A program made the position numbers and the translations under genes. The notes under the pieces were generated by a model. The model was not told the DNA's origin, made no database searches, and saw nothing but the letters and a program-made list of their open reading frames with translations. A stretch of DNA of 64,000 bases from Gammaproteobacteria bacterium (GTDB lineage Bacteria > Pseudomonadota > Gammaproteobacteria > Pseudomonadales > Azotimanducaceae), in contig VXNM01000008.1 in NCBI GenBank assembly GCA_009840545.1, positions 68,339 to 132,338 of the forward strand. Direction: 5' to 3'. Shown here one piece after another: positions 1-8,922 of the stretch (its first letter is position 1; each line of letters begins with the position of its first letter).

Positions 1-2
1 CT

Positions 3-347
3 GACCGAAAGAAAGATATCGTTCTTCGGGGCGGGGAAAACGTGGGTTGCCAAGAGGTCGAGGCGGTACTGTACGAGCATCCCGACGTATTAGAATGCTC
101 CGTTTTCGGACTGCCGGACCAACGGCTTGGAGAGACGGTTGCGGCCGTAGTTTGCGTGCAACCGAACGCAGCCCTAAACGCCTCAGAGCTTCAATCTTTT
201 GCTGGGGAACACCTCGCGAAATTTCAAGTGCCTGAAAGAGTTTGGATTCAGACAGACCGGCTCCCGAGAACCGCTTCAGAGAAGATTTTCAAACGCGAAA
301 TCCGCGATCGCATCCTACAAGAAATAGACCGGGATAACCATGATTGA
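3..347 (+). CDS. Acyl-CoA synthetase / AMP-dependent ligase, C-terminal part (5' truncated)
   Basis: The reading frame is already open at the window edge, so only the last ~114 residues are seen. It begins with the hinge motif DRKKDIVLRGGENV, typical of the small C-terminal domain of class I adenylate-forming enzymes (acyl-CoA synthetases and relatives). It ends with PRTASEKIFKREIR, the A10-type loop whose lysine contacts the acyl-adenylate; the usual Gly before Lys is Glu here. These enzymes activate a carboxylic acid with ATP and transfer it to CoA. The substrate-binding N-terminal domain lies outside the window, so specificity cannot be read. The stop overlaps the start of the following dehydrogenase by 8 bases, which suggests translational coupling. 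Confidence 0.88.
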   Translation, partial: DRKKDIVLRGGENVGCQEVEAVLYEHPDVLECSVFGLPDQRLGETVAAVVCVQPNAALNASELQSFAGEHLAKFQVPERVWIQTDRLPRTASEKIFKREIRDRILQEIDRDNHD

Positions 348-1401
348 TAAACCAAAGAAGACAGTGGCAATGCAGCTTCCAAGGATTGCGGAGGTGGTAG
401 ACCTTGAGCAGAAATACTCTCTGGAACTCGAAGCGCTTGCACCCGTGGCAAATATCGTGGAAGTGGCAAGTCCTACACCGGAAGACTTTGCAGAGGGTGC
501 AAAACATGCAGACGCCATCATTACTTCATGGGGAATACACATAAATTCCAAGATCATCGATCGACTAGAAAACTGTACCGTTATTGGCCTAGGCAGTGTT
601 GGAGTCGACATGGTTGATGTGGATGCGGCAACAAAGGCTGGAATCGTCGTAACCAACACTCCTGATGTGTTCATCGAGGAAGTCGCTGATCATGCGATGA
701 TGCTACTGCTGTGTGCAATCCGCAGAACCAAAGAGATGGATACATTCTCTTCGACAGAGCAATGGTTTCGGGGGCGTCCATTGCTCAACCATGTTCCACG
801 TCTAATGGGACAGACACTCGGACTGGTTTCCTTCGGGAACGTAGCTCGGTGCACAGCGACTCGAGCAAAGGCATTTGGACTCAATGTCATTGCCTATGAC
901 CCTTATGTCAGTGAACTCACTATGGGGGACCACGGTGTCGAACCGGTGGCTTGGGGAGAGTTACTTGAACGGTCCGACTACATTAGCGTTCACTCGCCTC
1001 ACAACGAAGAAACCGAGCACATGCTGAACGCATACGCGTTTAGCCAAATGAAAGATGGGGTGGTCATTGTGAATACTGCGCGTGGCCCCATCATTAAAGA
1101 AACCGATCTCATCGCCGCAATTGAGAGCGGCAAAGTGAGTTCTGCTGGCTTGGATGTATTGGAATCTGAACCACCTGATCCCCAAAACCCGTTGCTGAGA
1201 ATGCAGAATGTAATTGTGACGCCACATGTTGCGTCGGCCACGACTCGTATGCGTCCAACAGCTCGGCGGCGCGTAGGACGCGAGGTGTCGTTAGTTCTTC
1301 GAGGCAAGTGGCCCATGAGTTGTGTGAATCCTACAGTCTTGCCAAGAACTCCATTGGAACGTTGGCAACCCATACCAATGGTCCGTGGACCAAATCGATA
1401 A
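340..1401 (+). CDS. D-isomer-specific 2-hydroxyacid dehydrogenase (CtBP-like)
   Basis: A 353-residue protein with the family layout: flanking catalytic domain, central NAD-binding Rossmann domain (about residues 110-300), then a return to the catalytic domain. Catalytic residues are visible: Arg248 in NTARGP, Glu277 in ESEPP and His296 in TPH. Family members reduce 2-keto acids to D-2-hydroxyacids, or the reverse, with NAD(P)H. The dinucleotide loop reads GLVSFGNVAR (161-170) where relatives usually have GxGxxG, so the first and third glycines are Ser164 and Ala169; this is unusual. It overlaps the end of an acyl-CoA synthetase gene by 8 bases, so the two are probably one transcript. The exact substrate is unknown; the overall pattern is closest to C-terminal-binding-protein/phosphoglycerate-dehydrogenase-like enzymes. 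Confidence 0.85.
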   Translation: MIDKPKKTVAMQLPRIAEVVDLEQKYSLELEALAPVANIVEVASPTPEDFAEGAKHADAIITSWGIHINSKIIDRLENCTVIGLGSVGVDMVDVDAATKAGIVVTNTPDVFIEEVADHAMMLLLCAIRRTKEMDTFSSTEQWFRGRPLLNHVPRLMGQTLGLVSFGNVARCTATRAKAFGLNVIAYDPYVSELTMGDHGVEPVAWGELLERSDYISVHSPHNEETEHMLNAYAFSQMKDGVVIVNTARGPIIKETDLIAAIESGKVSSAGLDVLESEPPDPQNPLLRMQNVIVTPHVASATTRMRPTARRRVGREVSLVLRGKWPMSCVNPTVLPRTPLERWQPIPMVRGPNR

Positions 1402-1472
1402 ATCCATCATTGCCTGAAGAAAATTCGACCGTTTTACTCAATTCAGTTACTTGTACCTTTGAATTGAAATTT

Positions 1473-1477
1473 GGAGG
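1473..1477 (+). promoter_or_regulatory. Shine-Dalgarno site that fixes a GTG start
   Basis: GGAGG lies nine bases before the GTG at 1487. A nearer ATG at 1482 is in another frame and meets a stop after three codons, so GTG at 1487 is the likely start of the receptor gene. Confidence 0.6.
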
Positions 1478-1486
1478 TTCGATGCA

Positions 1487-4400
1487 GTGCTAGGACACAA
1501 CAGGCCAAGAGCTCTTCAACAGTCTTTCTTGTCTAGCAGGCTACCGATAAGGTACATTTGTGCTTGGTTTCTCGCACTTGCAGTCTGCGCTCACTTGCAT
1601 GCACAGACTACCGACTCGCAAGACACGACCGCAACGGCCCCAGGACTGGACTTGGAGGAGGTCGTTGTTACGGGTACAAGAATTGCAACTGGAATCTATC
1701 CAGTTGCAGTTCCCCTTACAACGTTGTCGGAGCACGACCTCAATAGAGCGGCTTCACCTGACCTCAAGGATATCTTCCGCAATCTAAGCTTCAACGCAAG
1801 TTCACTTGGTCTGTCTTCAAGCAACTGGGTAGGAGACGACGGATCCTATGGAAACGCAAGTATCAACATTAGAAACTTGGGTAACGGCGCAACCCTGATC
1901 CTGTTGAATGGAAAGCGAGTTATTCCCTCGCACTTCAATCAAAACGGAGGATCCTACGTCGATATACAGACCCTGATTCCAAACATCGCTTTGAGGAAAA
2001 TCGAGATACTCAAGGACGGAACTTCTGCAATCTATGGATCAGATGCGGTGGCAGGAGTCGTAAACCTACTCACTCGAGACGACTTTCAGGGGTTCGACTC
2101 GCGCATATTTGTGTCTCAGGACCATGAATCTGGCCAGCAGCGAGACACGACACTCGAGTTGATGTACGGTGGCGAATTTGAGAAATCGAGATTCTCTATC
2201 GCCGCGAGTGTACTACGAAGGAGCGAGCTTACCTATGCCGACCGATTCGATCGGTTTGGGCGTTCGGGCTTGTCGAGTTTTGGACAACCAGGTCGATACG
2301 TTCCACTTGTCGACACCGAAGGGCCAATTCCCGTAGAGCGAAATTTTTGGTGGCCCAATGGTGGACCTGATGCTTCGCAATTTCAAGGAAGTCTGCCAGA
2401 CCCAGAGTGCGAAAAGGCGGCTCGGGATGATGGATCTTCGGGTACGCTTGGACTACATCCGAATTTTCCGTTCATTTGTGTGTACGACTATTCAAGCTTC
2501 TTCGGTATTGTGCGACCGGAGAACCAATTCCAAATCAGGATTACCAACAAGCTCGAACTCACTGAACGTGGGTCTCTTCGTGTTGCGTTAGGACACTTCA
2601 AGGCGACATCCACTGGAGAAAATTCCTATTACCCCGATGTGCGATATGTCATAGTGCCAGTACACAATCTTGGATTGCAGTTGGACGCTGCGCGCCGCGG
2701 TTTTGAACCCGTACCCTACCAAGCCATGCAAAGGATTCTTGGCGGTTCTGCAACAACTAGGTTCGAAGACCGTCCAGTTGATACCCGCGACTACTTTGAA
2801 CGAAGTGGGATCAACCTTCAGGTGGAGTTACTTTCGAATTTCGACCTGCTTGACCGCAACTGGGATGCAAACATTGCACTATCAGTCTCCACCCGCAAGG
2901 TAACTACACACCTGCCAACCGATTCGGCAACGGAGAGAACCAATCTTGCATTTAAAGGTTTGGGGGGACCAGATTGTGACCCTCAGTCGGACAGTCCTGG
3001 TTCGGGCAACTTGGGATCGGGAAACTGTTACTACTACAACAGTTTCCAATCAAGCGTCTATGATCCAGCCACAGGCGAACGATGGCGTGACACTCAAGAT
3101 CCGTGGGGACCAGATCCTACCTTGACTGTACGGGAAGCAATGAGGAAATATCGCAACCCATCTGAGCTGCTTCAATGGCTTCATGCCGAGTACCGATCTG
3201 ATCGAAGTCTTTCTCAGTACGTTTTGGATTTTGCTGGTCACACAAACATCGGTCGCTTTCGTGGACGACCCATCGGATTTGCCACAGGGCTTCAATTTCG
3301 GCGTAATACCGCAGAGACAGATTACGACGATCTCTCCAACGAGTTCGGATTCTCTTTCTTGAGCGGAGATACCGACTGGAGCAACGATACGAGCAGCTGG
3401 TCCACTTTTGTTGAGGCGCATGTTCGATTCTCCCCAATCATACAGGTCAATCTTGCATTACGCGGCGAACAAATTCGTAGCCCTGACGCCATATCGCTCG
3501 ATCCCAAGATTTCGTTGCTTGCAACTCCCTCCGAGGATTTCTCAATTCGAATCAGTTCAGGAAGTTCATTCAAGACGGGATCTTTGCTGCAAACAGGAGG
3601 AAGCCGCACAATTTTTCAGAATTCAAGTGATCCATTCTCAAACGCAGCGTCTCTGGCCTATCGAGCCTCCCAGGCGCGTGGCAATCCCAACTTGGATCCG
3701 GAGACAGCAACATCAATAAGCATTGGAATTACTTGGAAGCCACCCATGCTTAACGGGCTAGAGGCAAATGCCGATTGGTATGGCTATGTTTACAACGATC
3801 TCATAATCCGTGAGGGCCACCAAGAACTGATCGACATTGACAATCGACTACGTTGTCCCATGGGAATCAACGGTGACCCAAGTACTGGACCTTTGTGCGG
3901 AGTATGGGATCACGACAACGACGGCGTGGAAACCGTGTTTACGATCGGCGCGGGAATCCCCGACAAAGTGATCCGTAGGGTGGACGGATACCTAGTCCGT
4001 ACTGAACCTCGCTACCTCAACGCAAACGAACTAAACACAAGCGGGTTGGACATCGAACTTGCGTATTCCTTTAGCCACGAGAGCTCTGGCGACTACCGCG
4101 TCTCCACTTCCATAGCCCGATTCTTGAAATATGAACTGACTCTTCGATCCGGCGAAATCGTTGACGGTATTGGGAAACGGAACGCGACGAATTCGATAGC
4201 TCGCCCCATGCCAAAGATCAGATCAAAGACCTCAATAGATTGGTCGAAAAATCAATTCGACGCTTCAATTGACATTAACTACATCCATGGATATCAGGAC
4301 GAAAGTACCCAGACAGCTTTTTTGGGAGCATATCTTGGATACGCAGACTATATCGAAGCCATGACATCAATCGACGCACACGTGAGCTGGTGTGGTGACA

Positions 4401-4579
4401 GTTTGATCGGACCCAAAACGCCACTTCGGCTGTCGTTCGGCATTAAGAATCTTCTGAACCGCGAGCCTCCCTTGGTCATAGTGGACGGAGCATTCGACTA
4501 CTACTCTCACGATCCTCGAGGACGCCTTTACTTGATGCGAGTGCAGACCTCAAGTGGTACGGAAGCTTCATGCCGCTAA
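1487..4579 (+). CDS. TonB-dependent outer-membrane receptor
   Basis: A 1030-residue protein with an N-terminal signal peptide (hydrophobic core around residues 24-38, likely cleavage after HLHA). A TonB-box-like segment, LEEVVVTGTRI, follows, then a plug domain (about 60-210) with INIRNLGNGATLILLNG and the ILKDGTSAIYGSDAVAGVVN stretch. The rest is a long beta-barrel with alternating aromatic strands and Asp/Gly-rich loops. Such receptors import large or scarce substrates (siderophores, cobalamin, glycans, peptides) across the outer membrane using TonB energy. The plug resembles the large receptors of marine gammaproteobacteria, but the ligand cannot be told. The C-terminus ends in SCR rather than an aromatic residue, which is atypical. 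No second transporter component is adjacent; the TonB motor at 30.5-39 kb is a plausible energiser. Confidence 0.93.
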   Translation: MLGHNRPRALQQSFLSSRLPIRYICAWFLALAVCAHLHAQTTDSQDTTATAPGLDLEEVVVTGTRIATGIYPVAVPLTTLSEHDLNRAASPDLKDIFRNLSFNASSLGLSSSNWVGDDGSYGNASINIRNLGNGATLILLNGKRVIPSHFNQNGGSYVDIQTLIPNIALRKIEILKDGTSAIYGSDAVAGVVNLLTRDDFQGFDSRIFVSQDHESGQQRDTTLELMYGGEFEKSRFSIAASVLRRSELTYADRFDRFGRSGLSSFGQPGRYVPLVDTEGPIPVERNFWWPNGGPDASQFQGSLPDPECEKAARDDGSSGTLGLHPNFPFICVYDYSSFFGIVRPENQFQIRITNKLELTERGSLRVALGHFKATSTGENSYYPDVRYVIVPVHNLGLQLDAARRGFEPVPYQAMQRILGGSATTRFEDRPVDTRDYFERSGINLQVELLSNFDLLDRNWDANIALSVSTRKVTTHLPTDSATERTNLAFKGLGGPDCDPQSDSPGSGNLGSGNCYYYNSFQSSVYDPATGERWRDTQDPWGPDPTLTVREAMRKYRNPSELLQWLHAEYRSDRSLSQYVLDFAGHTNIGRFRGRPIGFATGLQFRRNTAETDYDDLSNEFGFSFLSGDTDWSNDTSSWSTFVEAHVRFSPIIQVNLALRGEQIRSPDAISLDPKISLLATPSEDFSIRISSGSSFKTGSLLQTGGSRTIFQNSSDPFSNAASLAYRASQARGNPNLDPETATSISIGITWKPPMLNGLEANADWYGYVYNDLIIREGHQELIDIDNRLRCPMGINGDPSTGPLCGVWDHDNDGVETVFTIGAGIPDKVIRRVDGYLVRTEPRYLNANELNTSGLDIELAYSFSHESSGDYRVSTSIARFLKYELTLRSGEIVDGIGKRNATNSIARPMPKIRSKTSIDWSKNQFDASIDINYIHGYQDESTQTAFLGAYLGYADYIEAMTSIDAHVSWCGDSLIGPKTPLRLSFGIKNLLNREPPLVIVDGAFDYYSHDPRGRLYLMRVQTSSGTEASCR

Positions 4580-4980
4580 CTGGAGATTAATGCGCACAAG
4601 AGTTCAATTCATGCTTTAGCACTCAGTAGTAACCTGCTGAAAGAGAACGGTAAACTCGAGCGAAGTTCAATCTAAGCACATTCGATCAAAAACCGAAAGG
4701 ATGAAGTCCGTTCCAGTGATTAATCTGTAAATCGCTGGTATGAGAACGGAAATTACTCAAAAGTCAAGAACAGTTGTAACCGTTCTCCAAACTTCGAATG
4801 TCTAAAGCTCCTCTCAATCAGCGTTGAATCTTACTTTTCTGGACGTGCCACAGTAGGGCTGGTACAGAAGGCTGAAGCATGCAATGGGAACTACCAATTA
4901 TTGGACTCTCTCAAAGCTACCCAATACCCGCGCCTGCGTCAAGTGTTTAATTCGACCTTTTTTCGTGGGGGTTTCTTTGT
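4580..4980. other. Intergenic region, no gene recognised
   Basis: About 400 bases between the receptor gene and the convergent thiol dioxygenase gene. All frames are broken by frequent stops. I see no RNA gene, no clear terminator with a T-run and no repeat. Confidence 0.5.
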
Positions 4981-5694
4981 CTAGAAGCGACGAGTAGAAG
5001 ATGTCATTGCTTCAAACACCCCCGAGCGTTCTTGATAGGGTTCTGATTCGAGCTTGTAGTAAAGCGCGCGCCCACTTCTGTCGGAGTTGTAAGGCGGCGT
5101 GAATACGTCGATCATGCGGGAAAACTCACGTGCCTGCAATGTGTGGATGTTTCCCTTTTCCACTGTAAGAGCTGCGGTTGTCCCCGGTTTCATCTGAATG
5201 GAGCGTTCCTCCTGCAACAGCGGTCGGTCCCGATCGCTGGTTTCGTTCAACCTGTCAAAGTGCTGGACATCAACATGCCCTTCGGTACACAAGATTACTC
5301 CCGTCATGTCTGGATGGTCATGTAGGGGAATGATGTCGCCTTCTTCGAACTCCACCAAAGAAACCATGAACTTGCGTTCGTAATGCAAATGCCGAATCTC
5401 TGGGAAATCCACTGCCCGATCATCGTAGTCTCTTGTAATCTTCGTTTTCTGTTCATCCGACAATTGGAGGCGGACAAGGACTGCCTCTAACTTCTTGGTG
5501 TAGGAATCTTGGTCCCATCCGTCCTGAAATTGGTCTTCCGAAAGTTCTCTGCAAAGATCCAGAAACGGTTCCCACAGAATTGGTTCTTCTGGATCTGCGA
5601 TCAAACGACTTGACGATATGGTCATAGCGGTTGCAAGTACTCCGGCAGACGATTTGATGAGACCACGGCGGGTAATTTTGGGCATTTCAAGCAA
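4981..5694 (-). CDS. Tat-exported PCO/ADO-type thiol dioxygenase (cupin)
   Basis: A 237-residue protein. The N-terminus carries a twin-arginine signal, TRRGLIK (residues 8-14), followed by a hydrophobic stretch and a polar SSSRLIADPE region, so folded export is predicted. The body has the cupin signature of the PCO/ADO family (plant cysteine oxidase, 2-aminoethanethiol dioxygenase): IPLHDHPDMTGV with His125 and His127, a second-barrel His184 in GNIHTL, and the family C-terminal pattern DVFTPPYNSD...YY. Three histidines form the iron site in that family, which oxidises a thiol (cysteine, cysteamine or an N-terminal Cys) to a sulfinate with O2. The family is normally cytosolic, so a Tat signal is odd. 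It is convergent with the receptor gene; nothing next to it points to a substrate. Family assignment is fairly sure; substrate is open. Confidence 0.78.
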   Translation of the reverse strand: MLEMPKITRRGLIKSSAGVLATAMTISSSRLIADPEEPILWEPFLDLCRELSEDQFQDGWDQDSYTKKLEAVLVRLQLSDEQKTKITRDYDDRAVDFPEIRHLHYERKFMVSLVEFEEGDIIPLHDHPDMTGVILCTEGHVDVQHFDRLNETSDRDRPLLQEERSIQMKPGTTAALTVEKGNIHTLQAREFSRMIDVFTPPYNSDRSGRALYYKLESEPYQERSGVFEAMTSSTRRF

Positions 5695-5908
5695 GAATAT
5701 TGGATCGCAACTTCAGGTAGATTCTAGCGTCTCCGTCGTCTTAATCTCTCTTGCGTGAATCGTACCCTAAACTAGAGACGTACGACCTGTTCTTGGTACG
5801 AAGCCATCCTATGTCCTGCGTTCAGTCCCGTTCGAATCTCCATCTCTGTATGTTACTCTCAGAACATGCTCCTCTAAGAGCTGTCCAAATAGAATCGTTG
5901 CAATACTA

Positions 5909-7498
5909 ATGCTTGGATCAAGCACTCACATCATGTCCAAATCTGCCGCTCACATGAACGTATTTTCAAGATTCTTGGTTCATCGAATCGTGGTGTCCGC
6001 TTGCATTGTGTTCACCACAGTTCTCATCAACGAAGCCAGTATCTCCGTAGAGCAGGAACAGAAACTCGAATTGCCTCCGTGGACAACCGAAGACTTCTAT
6101 CAAGCGATTGAGAAGAACGACGAGATACAGATTCGAGAATTTCTCTCCGACACTTCACGCGCAACTAAAGAGTTTCTTAGCTATTACTTGCTTGACTATG
6201 CGCTTGAATTAGAACGGAACTATATCGCTCATTTGATGGTGGAGGCCGGAGCCGGCATAAACACGTGGTCCGCCGTCCACCACAACAACCTATCCATTGT
6301 TGAGGAACTATTAAAGCGAGGCGCTATACCGAAGGGTGCTGCGTTAGCTGCTGAACGAGGCAACGCCTACATGGTGAAACTGCTATTGGACTACGGCGAA
6401 ACCGAAATTAGCACTGAGGGTGCCGCAAGGAACGGGCAGCTTGAGACACTTAGACTGCTTCTTGATGCGGGAGCAGATCCGAAAGGACTAGGAACAGCAG
6501 TTCTTCACGGACATGGAGACGTTGTGAAGTTGCTCTTGGAATCGGGAGCTGACCCAAGTGAATTGACGCGTATGTTCAATCGAGAGCTACTTGGAAGATA
6601 TAACTGGAACTACCTTACACCTCTTCACTGTGCCGTTATCAGTAAGTCCCTGGAGCTTGTTCAAGTGCTCTTGGATCATGGCGCGGATCCAAATACCGCT
6701 CCAAACAATGGATTCTTCGCTTTTGACGACCAAGAAAGAGAGCGCAATTGGAACTCGGTACTGTCAATAGCAACAGATGCTGAATTCGCAGACGACGAAA
6801 TTGCAGAACTGCTTTTGGCCAATGGAGCCAAGAATGTCTCATCCTCGCCCGTCAAAGATATGGGGCTTCAAAGGAGTCTCTATGAAGCAGCGGACGAGTG
6901 GGAATACGACAGGGTGTTAAAACTATTGGAAGCAGGAGCTGAGCCTGAGGGATTTGGAAGTTTCTACTACGACTATTCAGTCAGTTACGATCCGAAAGTA
7001 ATGCAGGCATTCGTTGAGGCCGGCGCAGATCCAAATGTTTACACGACTTATGACTATTACTACAACCCAACTGCATTGACGTTGATGAATGGAGATGTGG
7101 AAAACTTCATACGCTTCGTTGAAGCCGGTGCGAGTCTTGGACCATCCGCTTGGTACATGAAGATTGCGTGTGTTAATGCACTACTGGCTGCAATTGAACA
7201 CATATGGATGCTTGTGTCTCCATATCCTGGCGTTGGCTATATGGGAGAAATAGACATTGGGACAAATTATGGCCATCTTCACATGGTGGAATTCTTGCTT
7301 GCCAGAGGGGCTAGACCCACTACCCTTCGTACGGCTATAGAAGACGAACACCTAGAAATTGTGAAAATGTTGTTGGAAGCAGGTGCAGATCCGAACTTGC
7401 CGGACAGATTCGATGAGCGTTCCTCTCTAAAGTTAGCGCTAGAAACCAAGAACGAAGAAATTATTGGGATGTTGAAAGAGGCGGGAGCTCGTCCTTAA
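5909..7498 (+). CDS. Exported ankyrin-repeat protein
   Basis: A 529-residue protein. An N-terminal hydrophobic segment (about residues 25-42) with basic residues before it suggests a signal peptide or membrane anchor. From about residue 65 to the end it is filled with ankyrin repeats of roughly 30-35 residues, seen as VKLLLDYG, LRLLLDAGADPKG, VKLLLESGADP, TPLHCAV..LVQVLLDHGADPN and VKMLLEAGADPNLP. Some repeats carry insertions rich in Tyr and Asp (around 350-400). Ankyrin repeats bind other proteins and have no catalytic role. The start could also be ATG 5933 or 5954; all keep the hydrophobic segment. It stands alone between intergenic regions. Secreted or periplasmic ankyrin proteins are common in host-associated bacteria, but no secretion signal for host delivery is visible. 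Confidence 0.85.
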   Translation: MLGSSTHIMSKSAAHMNVFSRFLVHRIVVSACIVFTTVLINEASISVEQEQKLELPPWTTEDFYQAIEKNDEIQIREFLSDTSRATKEFLSYYLLDYALELERNYIAHLMVEAGAGINTWSAVHHNNLSIVEELLKRGAIPKGAALAAERGNAYMVKLLLDYGETEISTEGAARNGQLETLRLLLDAGADPKGLGTAVLHGHGDVVKLLLESGADPSELTRMFNRELLGRYNWNYLTPLHCAVISKSLELVQVLLDHGADPNTAPNNGFFAFDDQERERNWNSVLSIATDAEFADDEIAELLLANGAKNVSSSPVKDMGLQRSLYEAADEWEYDRVLKLLEAGAEPEGFGSFYYDYSVSYDPKVMQAFVEAGADPNVYTTYDYYYNPTALTLMNGDVENFIRFVEAGASLGPSAWYMKIACVNALLAAIEHIWMLVSPYPGVGYMGEIDIGTNYGHLHMVEFLLARGARPTTLRTAIEDEHLEIVKMLLEAGADPNLPDRFDERSSLKLALETKNEEIIGMLKEAGARP

Positions 7499-7697
7499 CG
7501 AATTTACCTGGTCGGGCGCACTGCAGAATTCAAGCAAATTCGAGGACTTCGGTCGGAGCCAGGTGAAATGACGATCTCGTGGTATTCTTTCGCTGACCTT
7601 CTAGCCATTCTCTTAGCGATGTCCTATTGACCAATACATGTGGTAACCCCAGAAGCGTGCTCTATAATCAAGTTTGTCACTGATTATCGAGTTCGAG

Positions 7698-8231
7698 ATG
7701 CTTCTGGAAACTCTGAGAAATCCACCGCCCGTTAGTCTACGCACCCAAAAATTCATTGCCTACGGCTATTTCGTGCTCGCTTCGATATTTTGTGCGTTAA
7801 TCGTCTTCTTCTTGATCGGACTTGCACTCTTCGTAATGACAGGCACTACGTTTAATTCCACAAACATCGCTGTCATCCTTTCATCTCAACTCTTCTGTAT
7901 TACACTGACAGTCTATCACTTTGAATTAGGTTATAGAGAGAAAAAGAAACTAAAGAACTATTCCGCTGAACTGCAAGGGGTTCCGAACGATCCGCCCAAA
8001 ATTGACCCTCGTGCTCGGCGCACTATCGCCTTCGGCTACTTCGTACTTGTAGTAGTCTCCTTGATCGCAGTATTACTACACTGGTACGAGCTTTCATTCT
8101 CACTCATGTCCGGTACACGATTCGCCTCGACCAACATTGCAGCGATAGCTGCAAGCAACGTCTTGTGCCTTGCGTTGATCGTTTTTCAGTGCTTTCGAGT
8201 TCTTAGAATAAAGTCCGCTACAGGAAGTTGA
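7698..8231 (+). CDS. Small membrane protein made of two similar halves
   Basis: About 177 residues from ATG 7698; an in-frame TTG at 7674 would add eight. There are two predicted pairs of membrane helices. The halves repeat each other: IAYGYFVLASI...MTGTTFNSTNIAVI in the first and IAFGYFVLVVV...MSGTRFASTNIAAI in the second, each followed by another hydrophobic helix ending in an Arg/Lys-rich tail. This indicates an internal duplication of a two-helix unit. I do not recognise the family. The 3' end overlaps the convergent hypothetical gene by 14 bases. Confidence 0.65.
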   Translation: MLLETLRNPPPVSLRTQKFIAYGYFVLASIFCALIVFFLIGLALFVMTGTTFNSTNIAVILSSQLFCITLTVYHFELGYREKKKLKNYSAELQGVPNDPPKIDPRARRTIAFGYFVLVVVSLIAVLLHWYELSFSLMSGTRFASTNIAAIAASNVLCLALIVFQCFRVLRIKSATGS

Positions 8232-8730
8232 GGTACTGATCATAGCTTACCGGCATGCTCTCTCGTAGTTTAGAGTTGAAAATGGATTGTACAGCTCCAT
8301 TCTTGCCGCAAGCGATTGATTTACCAAAATAATTTTCGTTTGGATCGGTACTCCCCCTTAGCAAATACGAGATTTTGCCGCTGGTTGAAAAGAAGATCTC
8401 CACGCTTGACCGCAAGACAACCAATCGATACGCCGCCCGTACAGTTACGTATAGATATCTCGAATAGACAGACGTAGGACTCTCCGATTCCGTACTGGAT
8501 TCAATCTCATCGGTCAAGTCGGATGTCGTTAACACGTGGCGACTGAAGACTTTTTCGTCTGGCTCGTTCAATTTCAGATGACCATCGCTAGAACAAAGCG
8601 CAGACCCTATACGTTCAGAGTCGTGTGGACAACCTCGATTCAATATACTCCAAACCTCTTGAATGGTGAGTCTTGGTTCAGACCAGTCATTAGTCGATGG
8701 GTGTCGAAGAAGCGCAACAAGGCCGTACAC
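8218..8730 (-). CDS. Hypothetical protein, possibly 5' disrupted
   Basis: An open frame of 170 codons with a GTG start at 8730. The translated sequence looks protein-like (VYGLVALLRHPS, LTIQEVWSILNRGCP, SVYSRYLYVTVRAAYRLVVLRSSVEIFF), but I recognise no domain. In-frame codons before the GTG (SYPDWLQ) also look coding and are cut off by a stop at 8752-8754. A different frame just upstream reads VLIVGGLRGTTAES, so a frameshift may have separated an N-terminus. The gene overlaps the convergent membrane-protein gene by 14 bases. It could be a real short gene or the main remnant of a longer one. Confidence 0.4.
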   Translation of the reverse strand: MYGLVALLRHPSTNDWSEPRLTIQEVWSILNRGCPHDSERIGSALCSSDGHLKLNEPDEKVFSRHVLTTSDLTDEIESSTESESPTSVYSRYLYVTVRAAYRLVVLRSSVEIFFSTSGKISYLLRGSTDPNENYFGKSIACGKNGAVQSIFNSKLRESMPVSYDQYLNFL

Positions 8731-8922
8731 TTGGAGCCAATCCGGATAGCTTTATGGACTCTGCGGTAGTGCCCCTCAGACCTCCTACAATAAGAACAGT
8801 ACTACGAGATAGAGGCGAGCAAGAAACTCTGAATGTTTAATCTTGGTTTGACGTAGAATTGACTGTCTTGCTATCAAAAATAGCGGGAATTTTTCGGTGT
8901 AGAGAAATTTCGTGGTTCATGG

